A stretch of 64,000 nt of DNA, taken from NCBI RefSeq assembly GCF_040412425.1, contig NC_089763.1:48817280-48881279 (forward strand). Reading direction: 5' to 3'. Positions within the stretch are counted from its first letter, which is position 1. Each line of letters starts with the position of its first letter. The DNA comes from Macrobrachium rosenbergii. Its lineage: Eukaryota > Arthropoda > Malacostraca > Decapoda > Palaemonidae. The notes under the pieces are model-generated. The model was not told the DNA's origin, searched no databases, and worked only from the letters and a program-made list of their open reading frames with translations. A program made the position numbers and the translations under genes. Positions 47,029-62,353 of the stretch are shown in pieces.

Positions 47029-47659
47029 TTTCATTCATGTTAACTTGATCATTGTTTAGCCTTGTTTCATTTTCCAAAGCAAATGTCGCTAGGGAGGGTA
47101 TCAATATTAGAAATTTACTTTTTGAAATGATATATTTAGAATGCAACATAATTATTCAATACATGAATGTATATTTACGAACCGAAAAAAATATGTCAAT
47201 AAATATGATACCTTCAACTTTTAGTGAGATGAGGAATTTATTAAAAATTGTATATATATAGCACGTATATTGGGTTATTAAAATTCACACATTTATTGAT
47301 GTATCTAACGTATGTATATTTGTATATACTGTACATGTGTGCATGTATGATACTTATAATTTTGTCTTATTTTCTATGTTTTTCATCTTACAACTTCATT
47401 TTGGTTACATAGACTGAGCCAAGAAGTTTAACGGAGTTTTAGATTGTTAATGTTTTAATCATTGTTTATACCTCAGTACTAAAGTCGGTAAAGCCAGTAG
47501 CTTACGATAAAGTAAAGCGGATTGTTTCCTCAAAAATATCAGTTTAAGAGCAGAGTATTTTGTTAAAGGAAATAAACAGCGAAGAACAACAGCTAAAAGA
47601 CAGAAACTACTTCTTTACTATAACTATTGATATTAGTACATCCCTCCATTTACAAGCGG

Positions 47660-47660
<1 letters not shown>
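47029..47660. other. No gene recognised
   Basis: AT-rich. Small frames without motif. Confidence 0.3.

Positions 47661-47722
<62 letters not shown>
47661..47722. repeat. (AAT)n microsatellite
   Basis: About 20 units. The minus-strand poly-Y and poly-L frames are artefacts. Confidence 0.95.
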
Positions 47723-47724
<2 letters not shown>

Positions 47725-47742
47725 TCCGAGTGGATCTTTCTT

Positions 47743-47905
47743 GTTTGTACGCCCTGGGTGGGTTACGGGGAAGGTAGGGATCGGGATGGTAGGGGAGACA
47801 TGACACATCCACCCTCCTTCTGCGAACCTGTTTGTCTGGCCCGGGTGGGAGCCGGGTAGGTAGGGGATCGGGAGGGTAGGGGAAACATGAAGGGGAGCGC
47901 TGGGT
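47743..47905. repeat. G-rich direct duplication, 88-base offset
   Basis: tttgtacgccctgggtgggt at 47743 and tttgtctggcccgggtggga at 47831 both continue with a 'gg(g)taggga(t)cggga.ggtaggggaaacatga' block. Much GC-richer than its surroundings. Confidence 0.75.
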
Positions 47906-48059
47906 TCCAGCACAGCACAGCGCGTGCCAACAAGCTCGTAATACAAATAATAATAATATCATTGATCCTTCAAATATTCAAATGTGACAGAACCATATAT
48001 CAGACACGTAAGCAACTGTAACAACTCGAATTCTTCACACTGTTTGGGTATGCATACAC

Positions 48060-48140
48060 CCACATTGGACGGGTTAGTATCGTTCACACACACACACACA
48101 CACACACACCCACGTTCGATTTTATACCGGCCATATATAT
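48060..48140 (+). mobile_element. tRNA-headed SINE fragment interrupted by (AC)n
   Basis: ggacgggttagtatcgttca, then an AC tract (48086-48108), then acccacgttcgatttta. The flanks match the head of the SINE at 48175 (acttagtatcgttctc and cgcgttcgattctcc), so the AC tract sits inside the head. Confidence 0.45.
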
Positions 48141-48174
48141 ATTAATATATATATATTTATTTATATGTATATAG

Positions 48175-48480
48175 TTTTCACTAGACCACTTAGTATCGTT
48201 CTCGGATTAACAGCTTTGCTGGGCCCGCGTTCGATTCTCCGACCTGCCATTGAAGGATTAGACTTTATTTCTGGTGATGAGAAATTCATTTCTCGTTATA
48301 ATGCAACGGGATTCCACAATAAGTGTATCCGTTGCTAGGTAATGGTTCTGAGCCACGAACAAAAATCTAATCCTTCGGCCAGAAATGAATGTTAATCATC
48401 AGCGTTCTGAAACTAAATACTTATCTAATCCTTCATTAACTGGCCGGACTCGACTTGAATACCGGGCCTCACGTTGTCGA
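48175..48480 (+). mobile_element. tRNA-headed SINE-like element
   Basis: Contains gctgggcccgcgttcgattc (B box GTTCGATTC) followed by tccgaccggcc-like text, ctggtgatgagaaattcatt, gtaatggttctgagccacga and ctaatccttcggcc, in an order I recognise from decapod SINEs. Ends are uncertain. The later 'atctaatccttcattaact' may be a partial second copy. Confidence 0.6.
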
Positions 48481-48599
48481 CCTGACCACGAGAAATCAGT
48501 GGCAATTGGTTTTCATTGTTTCCCACTGGTAAAATAAATAATAATTCCCTTGGGTGCCAGCCTGAGGTATAATGCTTGAATTAATCAAATGGGACATCA

Positions 48600-48840
48600 A
48601 AAAAAGCTGCTGGCATTCTGCCAATGAGCTTTATGGGGAAGATATAGTTACTGTAGCTCACGGCAGAACACTAGGATCACATTTGTAAAGTCCGTGGTTC
48701 GATCCCTGTCTGCCGCACCCATACCCAGAATAATCAGAAACCCGGTCACGTTGTCGGCCTTGTAACCTCATCCCTCAAGAACTGCTGAAAACTGAAAGGC
48801 TCTATATTTCTGGCGCCTTCCCCTTTAAGGGGGAATGCCG
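48600..48840 (+). mobile_element. tRNA-headed SINE-like unit, diverged relative of the 1-kb duplication
   Basis: gtagctcacggcagaacact (A-box-like) and gtccgtggttcgatccctg (B box GGTTCGATCCC) form a tRNA-like head. Downstream ctcaagaactgctgaaaact, then gaaaggctctatatttctgg, matches the corresponding region at 49505-49560. Confidence 0.55.
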
Positions 48841-49005
48841 GACGATGTGTATATGTATGTTAATCCATGACACACACATAATGAATTGAATGTAATATAT
48901 AAATATATACATCAAACAAAATTTGTATATTAAAGTATATATTAATATATAAAGTGTCATGGTGTAGGTTATGTGACAATATACATACATATGTATATAT
49001 ATATA

Positions 49006-49036
<31 letters not shown>

Positions 49037-49074
49037 CACATATATATATATACTGAATTTTTACACGTCTTTCC
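48841..49074. repeat. Low-complexity AT with short (AT)n tracts
   Basis: Interrupted TA-rich runs, notably 49012-49050. No gene. Confidence 0.6.
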
Positions 49075-49815
49075 CCTGCTAAAAGATGTTTTTCCAACTC
49101 TTTCCTCTTAATCTATTTTTGTGAAACGGTTGATCTTACTGTTTTTTTAACAGCCACTTCTCTTATCTGGTCTTGAATACTAAATGGACATACCGTCCAG
49201 AGACATTTTCTTAAAAGCAGTGAGCTTGTGTTCTCCCCTATTCCTCCGAAAAACGGATCAGAAAACGATGCATTCTAAAGCCAATTTTCTCTGACAACAT
49301 TGATAATGAAGATATGATTTCCTTCCTTCACTTCAGAACACTTTTTATTCCTCATTTGTAAATGAAACCGTGGTTCGATCCCGTGTAAACAGAGGAACAA
49401 GGGACCCAAACATCCACGGGAGAGGATGGAAAAGAGGATTTACGCCTTTACGGTGTTTTGGAACAAGAAAAGAGCCAAAAGCGAAATATCGGCTTGGACC
49501 TTGTCCTCAAGAACTCACACCAAAACTGAAAGGTTCCTCTATATTTTTGTCCTTTCTTTCCCCCTGAAGTTTTTGCTGTTCCTTTGTTCATTTGTTTCGT
49601 TTTCTTTAGTGTCCCCCAGAGGCTTTTGCTTTTTGGTAATTTTCTTCTTCTTCCGAGGAGATGTCTTCTTGAAAAGTTTGTATATATACATGACAATAAG
49701 AACATGACTCAACATTATTCTGTTTATTTCTTGATAGAAAAACTACTGTTGGTTTTCAGGCTGTTGTTCAAATTAACATATACATATACAAGCATACATA
49801 TGTATTTATTTCTGT
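49075..49815 (+). repeat. Direct duplication of about 1 kb, copy A (contains a tRNA-like head)
   Basis: Matches 50050-50885 in order: gtttttttaacagccac, a 'tatctggtcttgaat' block, ccaattttctctgacaacat, gggagaggatggaaaagagg, tttacgcctttacggtgttt, tttgtcctttctttcccc, gttcctttgttcatttgttt and actgttggttttcag. A B box (ggttcgatccc) stands at about 49373. The copies differ largely by insertions and deletions. Open frames here (49370-49817) have no recognised protein and overlap on both strands. Confidence 0.75.
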
Positions 49816-49828
49816 AATGTATATATTA

Positions 49829-49945
<117 letters not shown>

Positions 49946-50049
49946 TGAGTGTGTATGTACTGCTGCAAGGGAAAGTGAAGATACAGTTTTTCAAATCTTG
50001 CCATTCCTATATTGCTCAATAATACATCTTGCCTGAAACGAGTTCTGTC

Positions 50050-50885
50050 TTAGTGTGTTTTTTAACAGCCTCTTTAACTTTATCTGGTCTTGAATTCCAT
50101 TATATACTTAAATGCAAGTAGTCCTTTACACCGTCCAGAATTTGACATTTTCTTAAAAATTCAACGTAAAGCAATTAACCTTATACAAATGTTTTGACCC
50201 CACAATGAACGGAATCCTTGCATAAAAACGGATCTTCCAGAAAACGATGCCTTTATAAAGCCAATTTTCTCTGACAACATTGATAATGAACCGCGCAGTG
50301 ATTCTCCTTCCTTCTTCTTCTTTTTTCTTTCCTTTTTATTCCTCGTGTCGCAGATGAAACCCGGGATTGCGTGTAAACAGAGGAATAAGAAGAGATTTTA
50401 AACATCCCACGGGAGAGGATGGAAAAGAGGATTTACGCCTTTACGGTGTTTTGGAACAGGAGCCAAAAGCGACGAATATCGAGGTAGGACCTTGTCAACT
50501 TTTCTCACACCAACAATGAACATAGTTCGAGTTCCCTCTCTCTCTTTTTGTCCTTTCTTTCCCCTGAGAGAGTTTTTGCAAGTTCCTTTGTTCATTTGTT
50601 TCCTTTTCTTTAGTGTCCCCACATCATAGAGAACGCTTTTGCTTTTAAATAATTTGGTCAACTTACCGAGGAGATGTCTTCAAAAAGTTTGCCATTAATT
50701 CCTCAGCTGACTTTTAACACCGTGAAATACAAATAAGAACGTGTGAAAATTAAAGAAATTATTATTCTGTTTATTTCTGCAATAATAAGAAAAAAAACTG
50801 TTGGTTTTGCAGTGTTGATAAAATTAACATATACATATTACACATATATATGTATTTATTTCTATGAACTAATGTCATCTGATTA
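50050..50885 (+). repeat. Direct duplication of about 1 kb, copy B
   Basis: Counterpart of 49075-49815. The tRNA-like B box is damaged here (aacccgggattgcgtg). The offset between copies grows from about 917 at the left to about 1045 at the right, showing net insertions in copy B or deletions in copy A. Confidence 0.75.
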
Positions 50886-51060
50886 TTTTTACTTAATATA
50901 TATATATATATATATATCTATACGTTTTTATTTTGCAGATTTAACATATATGATATAATTTGCATTGTATTTTATATTATATATATATATATTTATATAT
51001 TATATGTTTATCTATATATAAAAATAAAAATTCGATGAACGTGTGTGTGTGTGTGTGTGT
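50886..51060. repeat. Short (AT)n and (GT)n tracts
   Basis: Interrupted AT runs at 50896-50918 and 50978-51030, then (GT)n at 51041-51060. Confidence 0.8.
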
Positions 51061-51125
51061 ATTTTCTTGTGTGTATGTACATGTATGTTTATATGTTTGT
51101 ATCTAAACACGCGCCCTATATTTCA

Positions 51126-51256
51126 GTGGTTAACCACCTTCCTCAGCTTGAAGAGACCTACGACGATACCATGGAGCAGAAAGTCCAAATGAGCCATTTC
51201 AATAAAAACAGCCAAGATTTGGCACTTGACTTTCCATTTTCAATTTGTAAACAGGT
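51126..51256 (+). CDS. Exon-like open segment, unrecognised
   Basis: An acceptor-like ccctatatttcag is followed by an open frame (VNHLPQLEETYDDTMEQKV, then QMSHFNKNSQDLALDFPFS) that reaches AAACAG followed by gtcatc, a weak donor. Composition is protein-like and unlike its AT surroundings. I cannot rule out that it is part of a dispersed repeat. The frame continues to a stop at about 51291. Confidence 0.22.
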
Positions 51257-51294
51257 CATCAATGTCCATCTTCACTGTAAACTAGTACATTAAT

Positions 51295-51659
51295 TACTAA
51301 ATTAAAATCCAATTAAACTCCAGTTTGACAGGAGTAGGCAACCTTAACTGTTTTCGATCAGTTTCAATAACAATTACTGATTATAGACATGGATATGATA
51401 TAACTCATTTGAACTCTGTCGAGATACACCTGGGATTACCTAGTGCTTCCGGAAAACCTGGTTTTAATATTAATATATAAAGAGCAGAACTCTGTTGTTT
51501 TCCAACAGGGATATAGTCTGGGTTTCAACCTTAATCTGAAAGAGAGAATTATGCATAAGCCCTGGCTGTTAAAGCTGTCCTTGGGTAGCGCTGTTTCGAA
51601 CAGGAAAGAAAAGTTTCCCGGGAATTTAGATTTTGTGCTGTATCTTCAGACGCAGTAAG
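51295..51659. other. No gene recognised
   Basis: A 71-codon frame at 51443-51658 shows no motif and runs up to the AT tract. Confidence 0.3.
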
Positions 51660-52022
<363 letters not shown>

Positions 52023-52070
52023 GTGTGTGTGTGTATAGATAAATATCATCACATCACCGTGATTCATATA

Positions 52071-52327
52071 CAAGCATTAAGTTACAAATGTCCTTTAATA
52101 TCCAATTCGCTCTGCTTAGGAAATAATATATTTTCATATAATGTTTTCATATATGTTTTCTAGTTGATAAGTCCGTCGTCTCGTGGGCTCGAACCTCGGA
52201 AGACAAGAACTCAGGCCTGCCGCGACGTCACTTTAGTCCTAAGTTCTTGTCTTCCTTGGTTCGATCCCACGAGACGACGAACTTATTATAAACTAAAAAA
52301 TTCCCAAAGGACATTTGTAGCGTAATG

Positions 52328-52331
<4 letters not shown>
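52071..52331. mobile_element. Palindromic foldback element with tRNA-like B boxes in both arms
   Basis: The arms meet at 52226/52227 (cgac then gtca). About 60 bases on each side pair well (gtcgtctcgtgggctcgaac with gttcgatcccacgagacgac), and the outer ends pair again (agcattaagttacaaatgtc with acatttgtagcgtaatgct). Each arm has a B-box-like motif (ggttcgatccc at 52258; ggttcgagccc on the opposite strand at 52185-52195). The left arm has extra sequence near 52100-52165. An AT tract abuts each side. Confidence 0.75.

Positions 52332-52418
<87 letters not shown>
52332..52418. repeat. (AT)n tract
   Basis: About 43 units between the foldback element and the polypyrimidine block. Confidence 0.97.
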
Positions 52419-52420
<2 letters not shown>

Positions 52421-52422
<2 letters not shown>

Positions 52423-52529
52423 ATCCCCCCCCTTCCCTCCCCTCTCCATCTCCCCTCCCCCCCTTTCCCCTTCCTCCTCCCTCCCCCTCCTTTTCCATCC
52501 CTCTTCCCTCCCCTCCCCTTCCCTTTTCC
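52421..52529. repeat. Polypyrimidine block
   Basis: About 109 bases of almost pure C and T (rare A) on the plus strand, with many C runs of four to eight. The opposite strand is polypurine. Confidence 0.9.
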
Positions 52530-52770
52530 ATGTTTTATGATGAAATAAAATGTGTTGAGATTTAGTACTATTAAAAAAATGTTTATGGATTTGTAAAGAC
52601 ATAATTTTTTTTATAAAAGTAATGTACAGGTTTTTAAAATCAAAATATAATTTGCTTGACCTTTAGAATTCATGAAGTGTTAATTAACTTTATGTGGTAA
52701 CTATGAAGTGCCTGCATTATAAGGATCACAGTAAATCATACTCCTGTTATACAACTGGAGTCTAAGATTT
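52530..52770. other. No feature recognised
   Basis: AT-rich sequence. Confidence 0.3.
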
Positions 52771-52774
52771 AAGA

Positions 52775-53015
52775 CATCATAATCCAGTGGGCGTTTCTCT
52801 AGGAGGTGAAGAAATGACTCCGAAGACAGAATCTGGATTTCTTCCCTGAAGGGAAGCGGATCCGACAGGAATCCGTTTAGGAGCTGAAGACGACTTCACA
52901 GGATCCTGGAGTCTTTAAGAATTGAAGACGTTGTAGTCCAATGGGCATTTCTCCAGGAATGCTTCAGGAGCTGAGGACTTCTTCAAAGGATCCTAGAGTT
53001 GTGAAGACGTCTTTC
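52775..53015. repeat. Direct duplication, about 151-base offset
   Basis: taatccagtgggcgtttctc (52778) and tagtccaatgggcatttctc (52930) begin units that share aggagctga.gac..cttca, then aaggatcctagag or caggatcctggag, then gaagacgt. Confidence 0.65.
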
Positions 53016-53152
53016 AAGAATAACATTTTAATAACTGTTCATTAAGTGACCCAATGGTATATAATAATGTTGAACTTTGTTATTTTCGTTTCGAAATGGG
53101 CTCAGCGGGTAATTGTAGGACAACAGCAGGCACTACTGGTGACGTTCCATAG

Positions 53153-53155
<3 letters not shown>

Positions 53156-53235
<80 letters not shown>
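53156..53235. repeat. (GA)n microsatellite
   Basis: About 39 units. The RERERE frame is an artefact. Confidence 0.95.
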
Positions 53236-53239
<4 letters not shown>

Positions 53240-53692
53240 AGACATTTTTAGCTTGAAAATCACTTTTTAACAAAGCATTGTGTAAAAAAATGAGTGTTCA
53301 TGTTGAGTTTTAGTTCATATCCTTTCGTAAGATACAATCATATGATACCTTACTCAGGTTTACAATAACGACAGTGCTTATTGACAAGATAAGAGTTTTT
53401 AATTAAGAATGAGGTTGAAATTACTCTTCTGTAATGTTTCCTTTCATAAATTTTCGTTATCAGTTGTGGTTTTGGATCAGTCCTTGAGGTATAAAAGGTC
53501 ACAGTACTTCCCTTTAAGATCCCAGACTTGTGTACTTTCATTTTAACGCGGAATTTCTAAGAAGTTGGAGTAGTTGATAATTTAACCCTCTGGTGTTAGA
53601 TAATTAATTCTTTAATAGATCCTTTTCGAACGAATCAACATCGGAATTTTGATTTTTTGTTTTGCCTCTTTATTTCTCATTTCTTTTTGCAG
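53236..53692. other. No gene recognised
   Basis: AT-rich. Ends in a strong acceptor-like ttctttttgcag at 53681-53692. Confidence 0.3.
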
Positions 53693-53764
53693 GTGTCGCC
53701 TAATAGTTTCAATACAACTCTCAGACGGTCAGAAAACTGACAGGATCCCAAATAATGAGAGATA
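53693..53764 (+). CDS. Weak terminal-exon candidate
   Basis: After the acceptor at 53691-53692 two frames remain open for some distance (VSPNSFNTTLRRSEN then TGA; or CRLIVSIQLSDGQKTDRI on to a TAA). Neither resembles a known protein and no upstream exon is identified. The splice site is the only real support. Confidence 0.15.
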
Positions 53765-55785
53765 ATATTCTTTGGGTGTTAAATCACAAGGGAAGAATCT
53801 ACCCTCACACTGGATTGGTACGAGGTTATTAAAGGAGAACTCTCAAACTTGCTTTCTTGAAAAGAACCCAATAAAAACTAGTCGGAAAATCTGATCGATT
53901 CTGCGAAGATTTTACATACGAATATTACCACCAGTAATCTTGTAAAAATATATAATGATTATGATCATTTCTCGACGATTACAATCCTTATAACGGAAAT
54001 CGTCTTTTTATCTAAATAGCACCTTAATTGTTTGTTACTTTTTTTTTGCCGTTTTAATAGAAATAAAAATTTCATACTCAACCCACTAGGTCATCGACTA
54101 CCAGTCGATTTATAAATAGGTCCCATACTTACTATAAATGATTTCTATATTTTGGAATATTTAAACAATCATCTTTCACGTTTCTCCATCATTTACGGAA
54201 TTTCCTGTTACTTTGGATAGCTGCCTAATAAATTCTGCCCCTTTACCTCTATAAAGTCCTATGTCGAGAATAAGTTTCATGGCATAGCTCCCGAATTCTT
54301 TTCACAGTTTATAGCATACTTTCTTTACGTAATCTATGACCATATTGTATGCAGAATTCGACAGAACTGGGAAGTTGGTGTATAAAGTTTCAGCATGGAA
54401 TTTCAGATAATGGTTAAAAAAATGGGTAATCTAAGCAGATAGGAAAAACAGTCTTGCTTTTTGTAAGAAACAACGAAAACGAAAATAGAAAGAAAGAAAA
54501 GTGCACATATCAACTTTCAAACTAAATTAAAATGTGTACACTTAAAATTATACGAAATAAAATCGTATTTGCAAAGTTTGCTTCCAGTTAGTAGCTTTTA
54601 TTTACAATCAGACTATATATGCCATGCATTACATAGCTTTGTTGGCATAATTTCCTATAATACGATATTCAGTAAAATAACTCTTCTTAACTGGTCTAAT
54701 GAGGACTGCAGCAATGTTTATCTATATCTGAAAATGCGATGACCTAAGTTATTTTATAATGATAACCCTCTTTGTCCGCTGCCTCCTCTATAAAAACGGA
54801 ACACAACCCAAAGCTCCCAATGTCTGCCCTCATGAATGCTAACCGTCCTGCTTAATATCTTTTTTTTTTTTTTCTTATCATCGTGCCTACAAGTAGATCT
54901 ACCAAAAACAGTTTTTTCCTGATAAGATACAAACAAGCATTATATATTTTAACAGGCTATACCCATAAACTCCTCAGCAGTGTCCCGGAACTGCTTTTTT
55001 TATGATTACTTGCATTTCCGAACCGCAATGATCCTGTTCGGCAGCAAGTGTGGCGTCCATTTAGCTTCGTTCACTGAAAAGGCCATAAGCCTTTGGCGCA
55101 TGTTTCTAGTCTATTATTTTGAGAATTTCTAACCACACACGATCCACCAGGTTTGTGAAATACGTCAACTTCGATATTGAAGGTTTGCGTTTGGTTGCTT
55201 GCCTGAATGTTTAAACAACAAGGAATAATGTTCAGTAAGTTTTAAGCTCTAAGAGAGCATATCAAACTATATTTTAAGAAGGATCAAACGATGTGTCTGC
55301 AAGATTTTCTTTTTTATACTGATAAACATTTCGCAGTGAAGAGGACACTTCCCTCAAGGTTATCTTGTGCCATATTTGATTTGAAATGTGACATACATCA
55401 TTTTTTAGCAGATTCAACACTAAAGAGGATGTTTCAAGGTGCCAACAATAAATCACAACACCACAATTACCATCAGTACTAATAACTAAAATTTACAATT
55501 TTTTTTTTTTTTTGGCTGATGAAAATTTGAAAGTTATGATGCTCCAGGACACAACAAAAACGCATCAAATATGACTGTGTGAAGTTGTTTTTCTTTGGCA
55601 GAAATTGTACCTATTTGCCATAACATTTGCAATTACTTTAGTTTTTTATCATAAACTGAATAAATCATTTGCAATTCTGTATAATGGGGAAACAATTATT
55701 CTCTATGACTGTCCGCACATCGAAGAAGAGGAAAATATTTCACTTTACGTCATACACATCAAATGCTTCAACTAATAAAGTAAAG
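53765..55785. other. No gene recognised
   Basis: AT-rich with T runs (54860-54874, 55500-55514). Open frames at 54754-55482 overlap on both strands without motifs. Confidence 0.35.
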
Positions 55786-55789
55786 TAAG

Positions 55790-55814
55790 AGAGAGAGAGA
55801 GAGAGAGAGAGAGT
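55790..55814. repeat. (GA)n microsatellite
   Basis: About 12 units. Confidence 0.9.
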
Positions 55815-55950
55815 TCCGAATTTCTTGTTATTTTTAAAAGGGGATCAGGATAGAACAGTGTATTACCGATGAGAGACCTTATCCCCGTGGAGCGACAGGA
55901 AAGGGAAGGAGGTGATGGGTTTGAAGAGGAACGTTTACACACAAGACACA

Positions 55951-57484
<1,534 letters not shown>

Positions 57485-58238
57485 TAATAAAAAATGGCCT
57501 TTTGGCAATTGTAAGCGAAACCACAAACCTCAATTTTTTTTCCTCTGGTGATCATTATTTTTAATTGTAACCTTTAAGGAAAATTATCTGATCTTTTCTC
57601 TATTTCCGCAATTAACATGAATTTTTCCGTCCTCCTCTGTTCCCTGTGCATCGCCACTAAGAAATTATATGTGGAATGTTTATCCCAGAAGAGAACATAA
57701 GTAAATAACTCTCTTATCCTGTTACAGTTACTGTCATGGGCTATTAAAAACGTAAAAAAAAATGTAGTTTCCATAATTACAGGCAGATGTGATGAGAGAA
57801 AAAAATATCTGGGAAAATTAATGTTTCCAAAAGGACAGAGGTCAAAGAGAGTTGAAACAACATAACTGAAAAATTAAATCAAATGAATTTTACAAAATGT
57901 TTTGAGAATTCCTGATGAATATCAAGATAAAACAACAAACAAAAATAATAGAAAGAAATAAAAAATAAAAGAAAACGAAGGCAAAAGACTGGAAAAAATA
58001 AATAAAGAAATAAATAAAGGCGTGAAATAGATCGACGGAAAAACAGAACGTGAAAATGATAAAATTTCAGCCAGTTCCAAGAAGCTGCGTAGGTGAAGGC
58101 CCCAGTAAATTATTCACGAGTGGCCTGCGTGAGGCGATGTTTTTTTCGTGGGACCAAATGCTAAATATTAAATGGTAGCTTGTAAGCCTGTCATTTAGCT
58201 TTTGGAGTATGTGCTGTCTTGATGCTTAAATTGTAATT

Positions 58239-58269
<31 letters not shown>

Positions 58270-58708
58270 CAAACAGAACGCATGAAATAATCATGATGAT
58301 TTGTTGCTGAAGAAAATTTTTTTTATAGTTAGAGCAGTGGTGCAGGTGCAGTCGAACATGATTATAAGTTTTATCAGTAGTAATTATCGTAGTTATTTTT
58401 GCTGTGCAATAATTTCGTTTTTACTGCAGGGAAATAATTCCCTCAACGGATATAGGCTATTGTATATCCTTGCAGCTTCTCACAACGCAATTGAACGGTA
58501 TACCCAGAAATACATACACCCACTATCCCTCACCCAGCATCTTCATATAATAGTAAAAGAAGGAATATAAGAATAATAATGATTAATAGCCAGGTTATTA
58601 AAGATTAATGTCCCTCATCCAAACACGAAAAATGCATTTTTGCAAAAAATAGACTTTCCTCTATTAAGGAAAATGCCATTGTCCTTTGATTAAATGTCCT
58701 AGTCACAG
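57485..58708. other. No gene recognised; one poly-A run
   Basis: A run of about 27 A near 58242-58268 could be a retroposed 3' end. No source gene recognised upstream of it. Confidence 0.35.
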
Positions 58709-58979
58709 CAGTGGTTCCCAAACAGGGGGAAATTGTGACCACAGACTGACAGGCTCAAATTGGCTCTAGGACCACACAAAACGCAGTGTGCATCGGTCCG
58801 CACTACTGAGAGGTCACTCTGGGCTTTCTCTCCGCTAACTTGTGTGTTTGTGTTAGATTTTGTTGAAAATTATTTGGAATGCACTTTATGAGGCAGGCAA
58901 TTTTGGAAAGGGGATGGGTTGATGACATTCTGACATGGGGTGAACGGGTGCATAGGCCAAAGAGGGTTGAGAACCAATG
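58709..58979. mobile_element. hAT (Charlie-like) MITE
   Basis: Left end cagtggttcccaaac and right end ggttgagaaccaatg are inverted repeats of the well-known hAT terminal form CAGTGGTTCTCAACC. Length 271 bases, no transposase. Flanks contain cctagtca on the left (three bases away from the end) and cctagtgt on the right, a possible damaged 8-base target duplication. Confidence 0.68.
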
Positions 58980-59174
58980 GCCTAGTGTTATATAATGGAT
59001 ATGTAAATGAAGGCCTCGCCTCATTATCAGAGATTCAGGAATGGCTACAGATGGAACAAGCTGGGTGGGATAGAAAGCAGTGTACAGTTAACAGCTTGGA
59101 AAGTCTTTAAACTATTAGGATACCTTTCTGTTTTCCCCTAACCTTCTCTTACTTCCTAATGAGCACCATATTCT
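58980..59174. other. No feature recognised
   Basis: Short stretch between the MITE and the LINE-like tail. Confidence 0.3.
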
Positions 59175-59232
59175 TTGAATTTCAAGTCAATGGCCCCTTT
59201 TGTGGGCTTGTTCCATATGAATAGGATTCATT

Positions 59233-59233
<1 letters not shown>
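59175..59233 (+). mobile_element. 3' tail of a TAA-tailed non-LTR element, copy 3
   Basis: ttgaatttcaagtcaatggc, then gtgggcttgttccatatgaa, then taggattcatttt, directly before an AAT tract. Closest relative is 37265-37325. Confidence 0.6.

Positions 59234-59319
<86 letters not shown>
59234..59319. repeat. (AAT)n microsatellite
   Basis: About 28 units, directly after the LINE-like tail. Confidence 0.95.
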
Positions 59320-59410
59320 GCACCAGAACTATGCAATACTAAAAATCTGGTGAAAATTTTAAAATCATAGGCTGCCTGGACACAAAATAAAGGAAGTAAT
59401 GGGTCGGCAA

Positions 59411-61302
<1,892 letters not shown>

Positions 61303-61334
61303 ATATACCCTTATGCTAGAGCATAAGGGTATAT
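61303..61334. repeat. Perfect 15-base-pair hairpin
   Basis: atatacccttatgct, ag, agcataagggtatat: the arms are exact complements with a two-base centre. Confidence 0.95.
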
Positions 61335-62348
<1,014 letters not shown>

Positions 62349-62353
62349 CATAT

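Noticed and set aside
49370..49817. Coding gene in the 1-kb duplication
   Set aside because: Frames exist on both strands, are broken by indels in the second copy, and overlap a tRNA-like SINE head.
52185..52268. tRNA gene at the ggttcgatccc motif
   Set aside because: The motif lies in the arm of a palindrome and no A box or acceptor stem is placed correctly.
58242..58268. Processed pseudogene marked by the poly-A run
   Set aside because: No gene-like sequence or target duplication could be identified upstream of the run.
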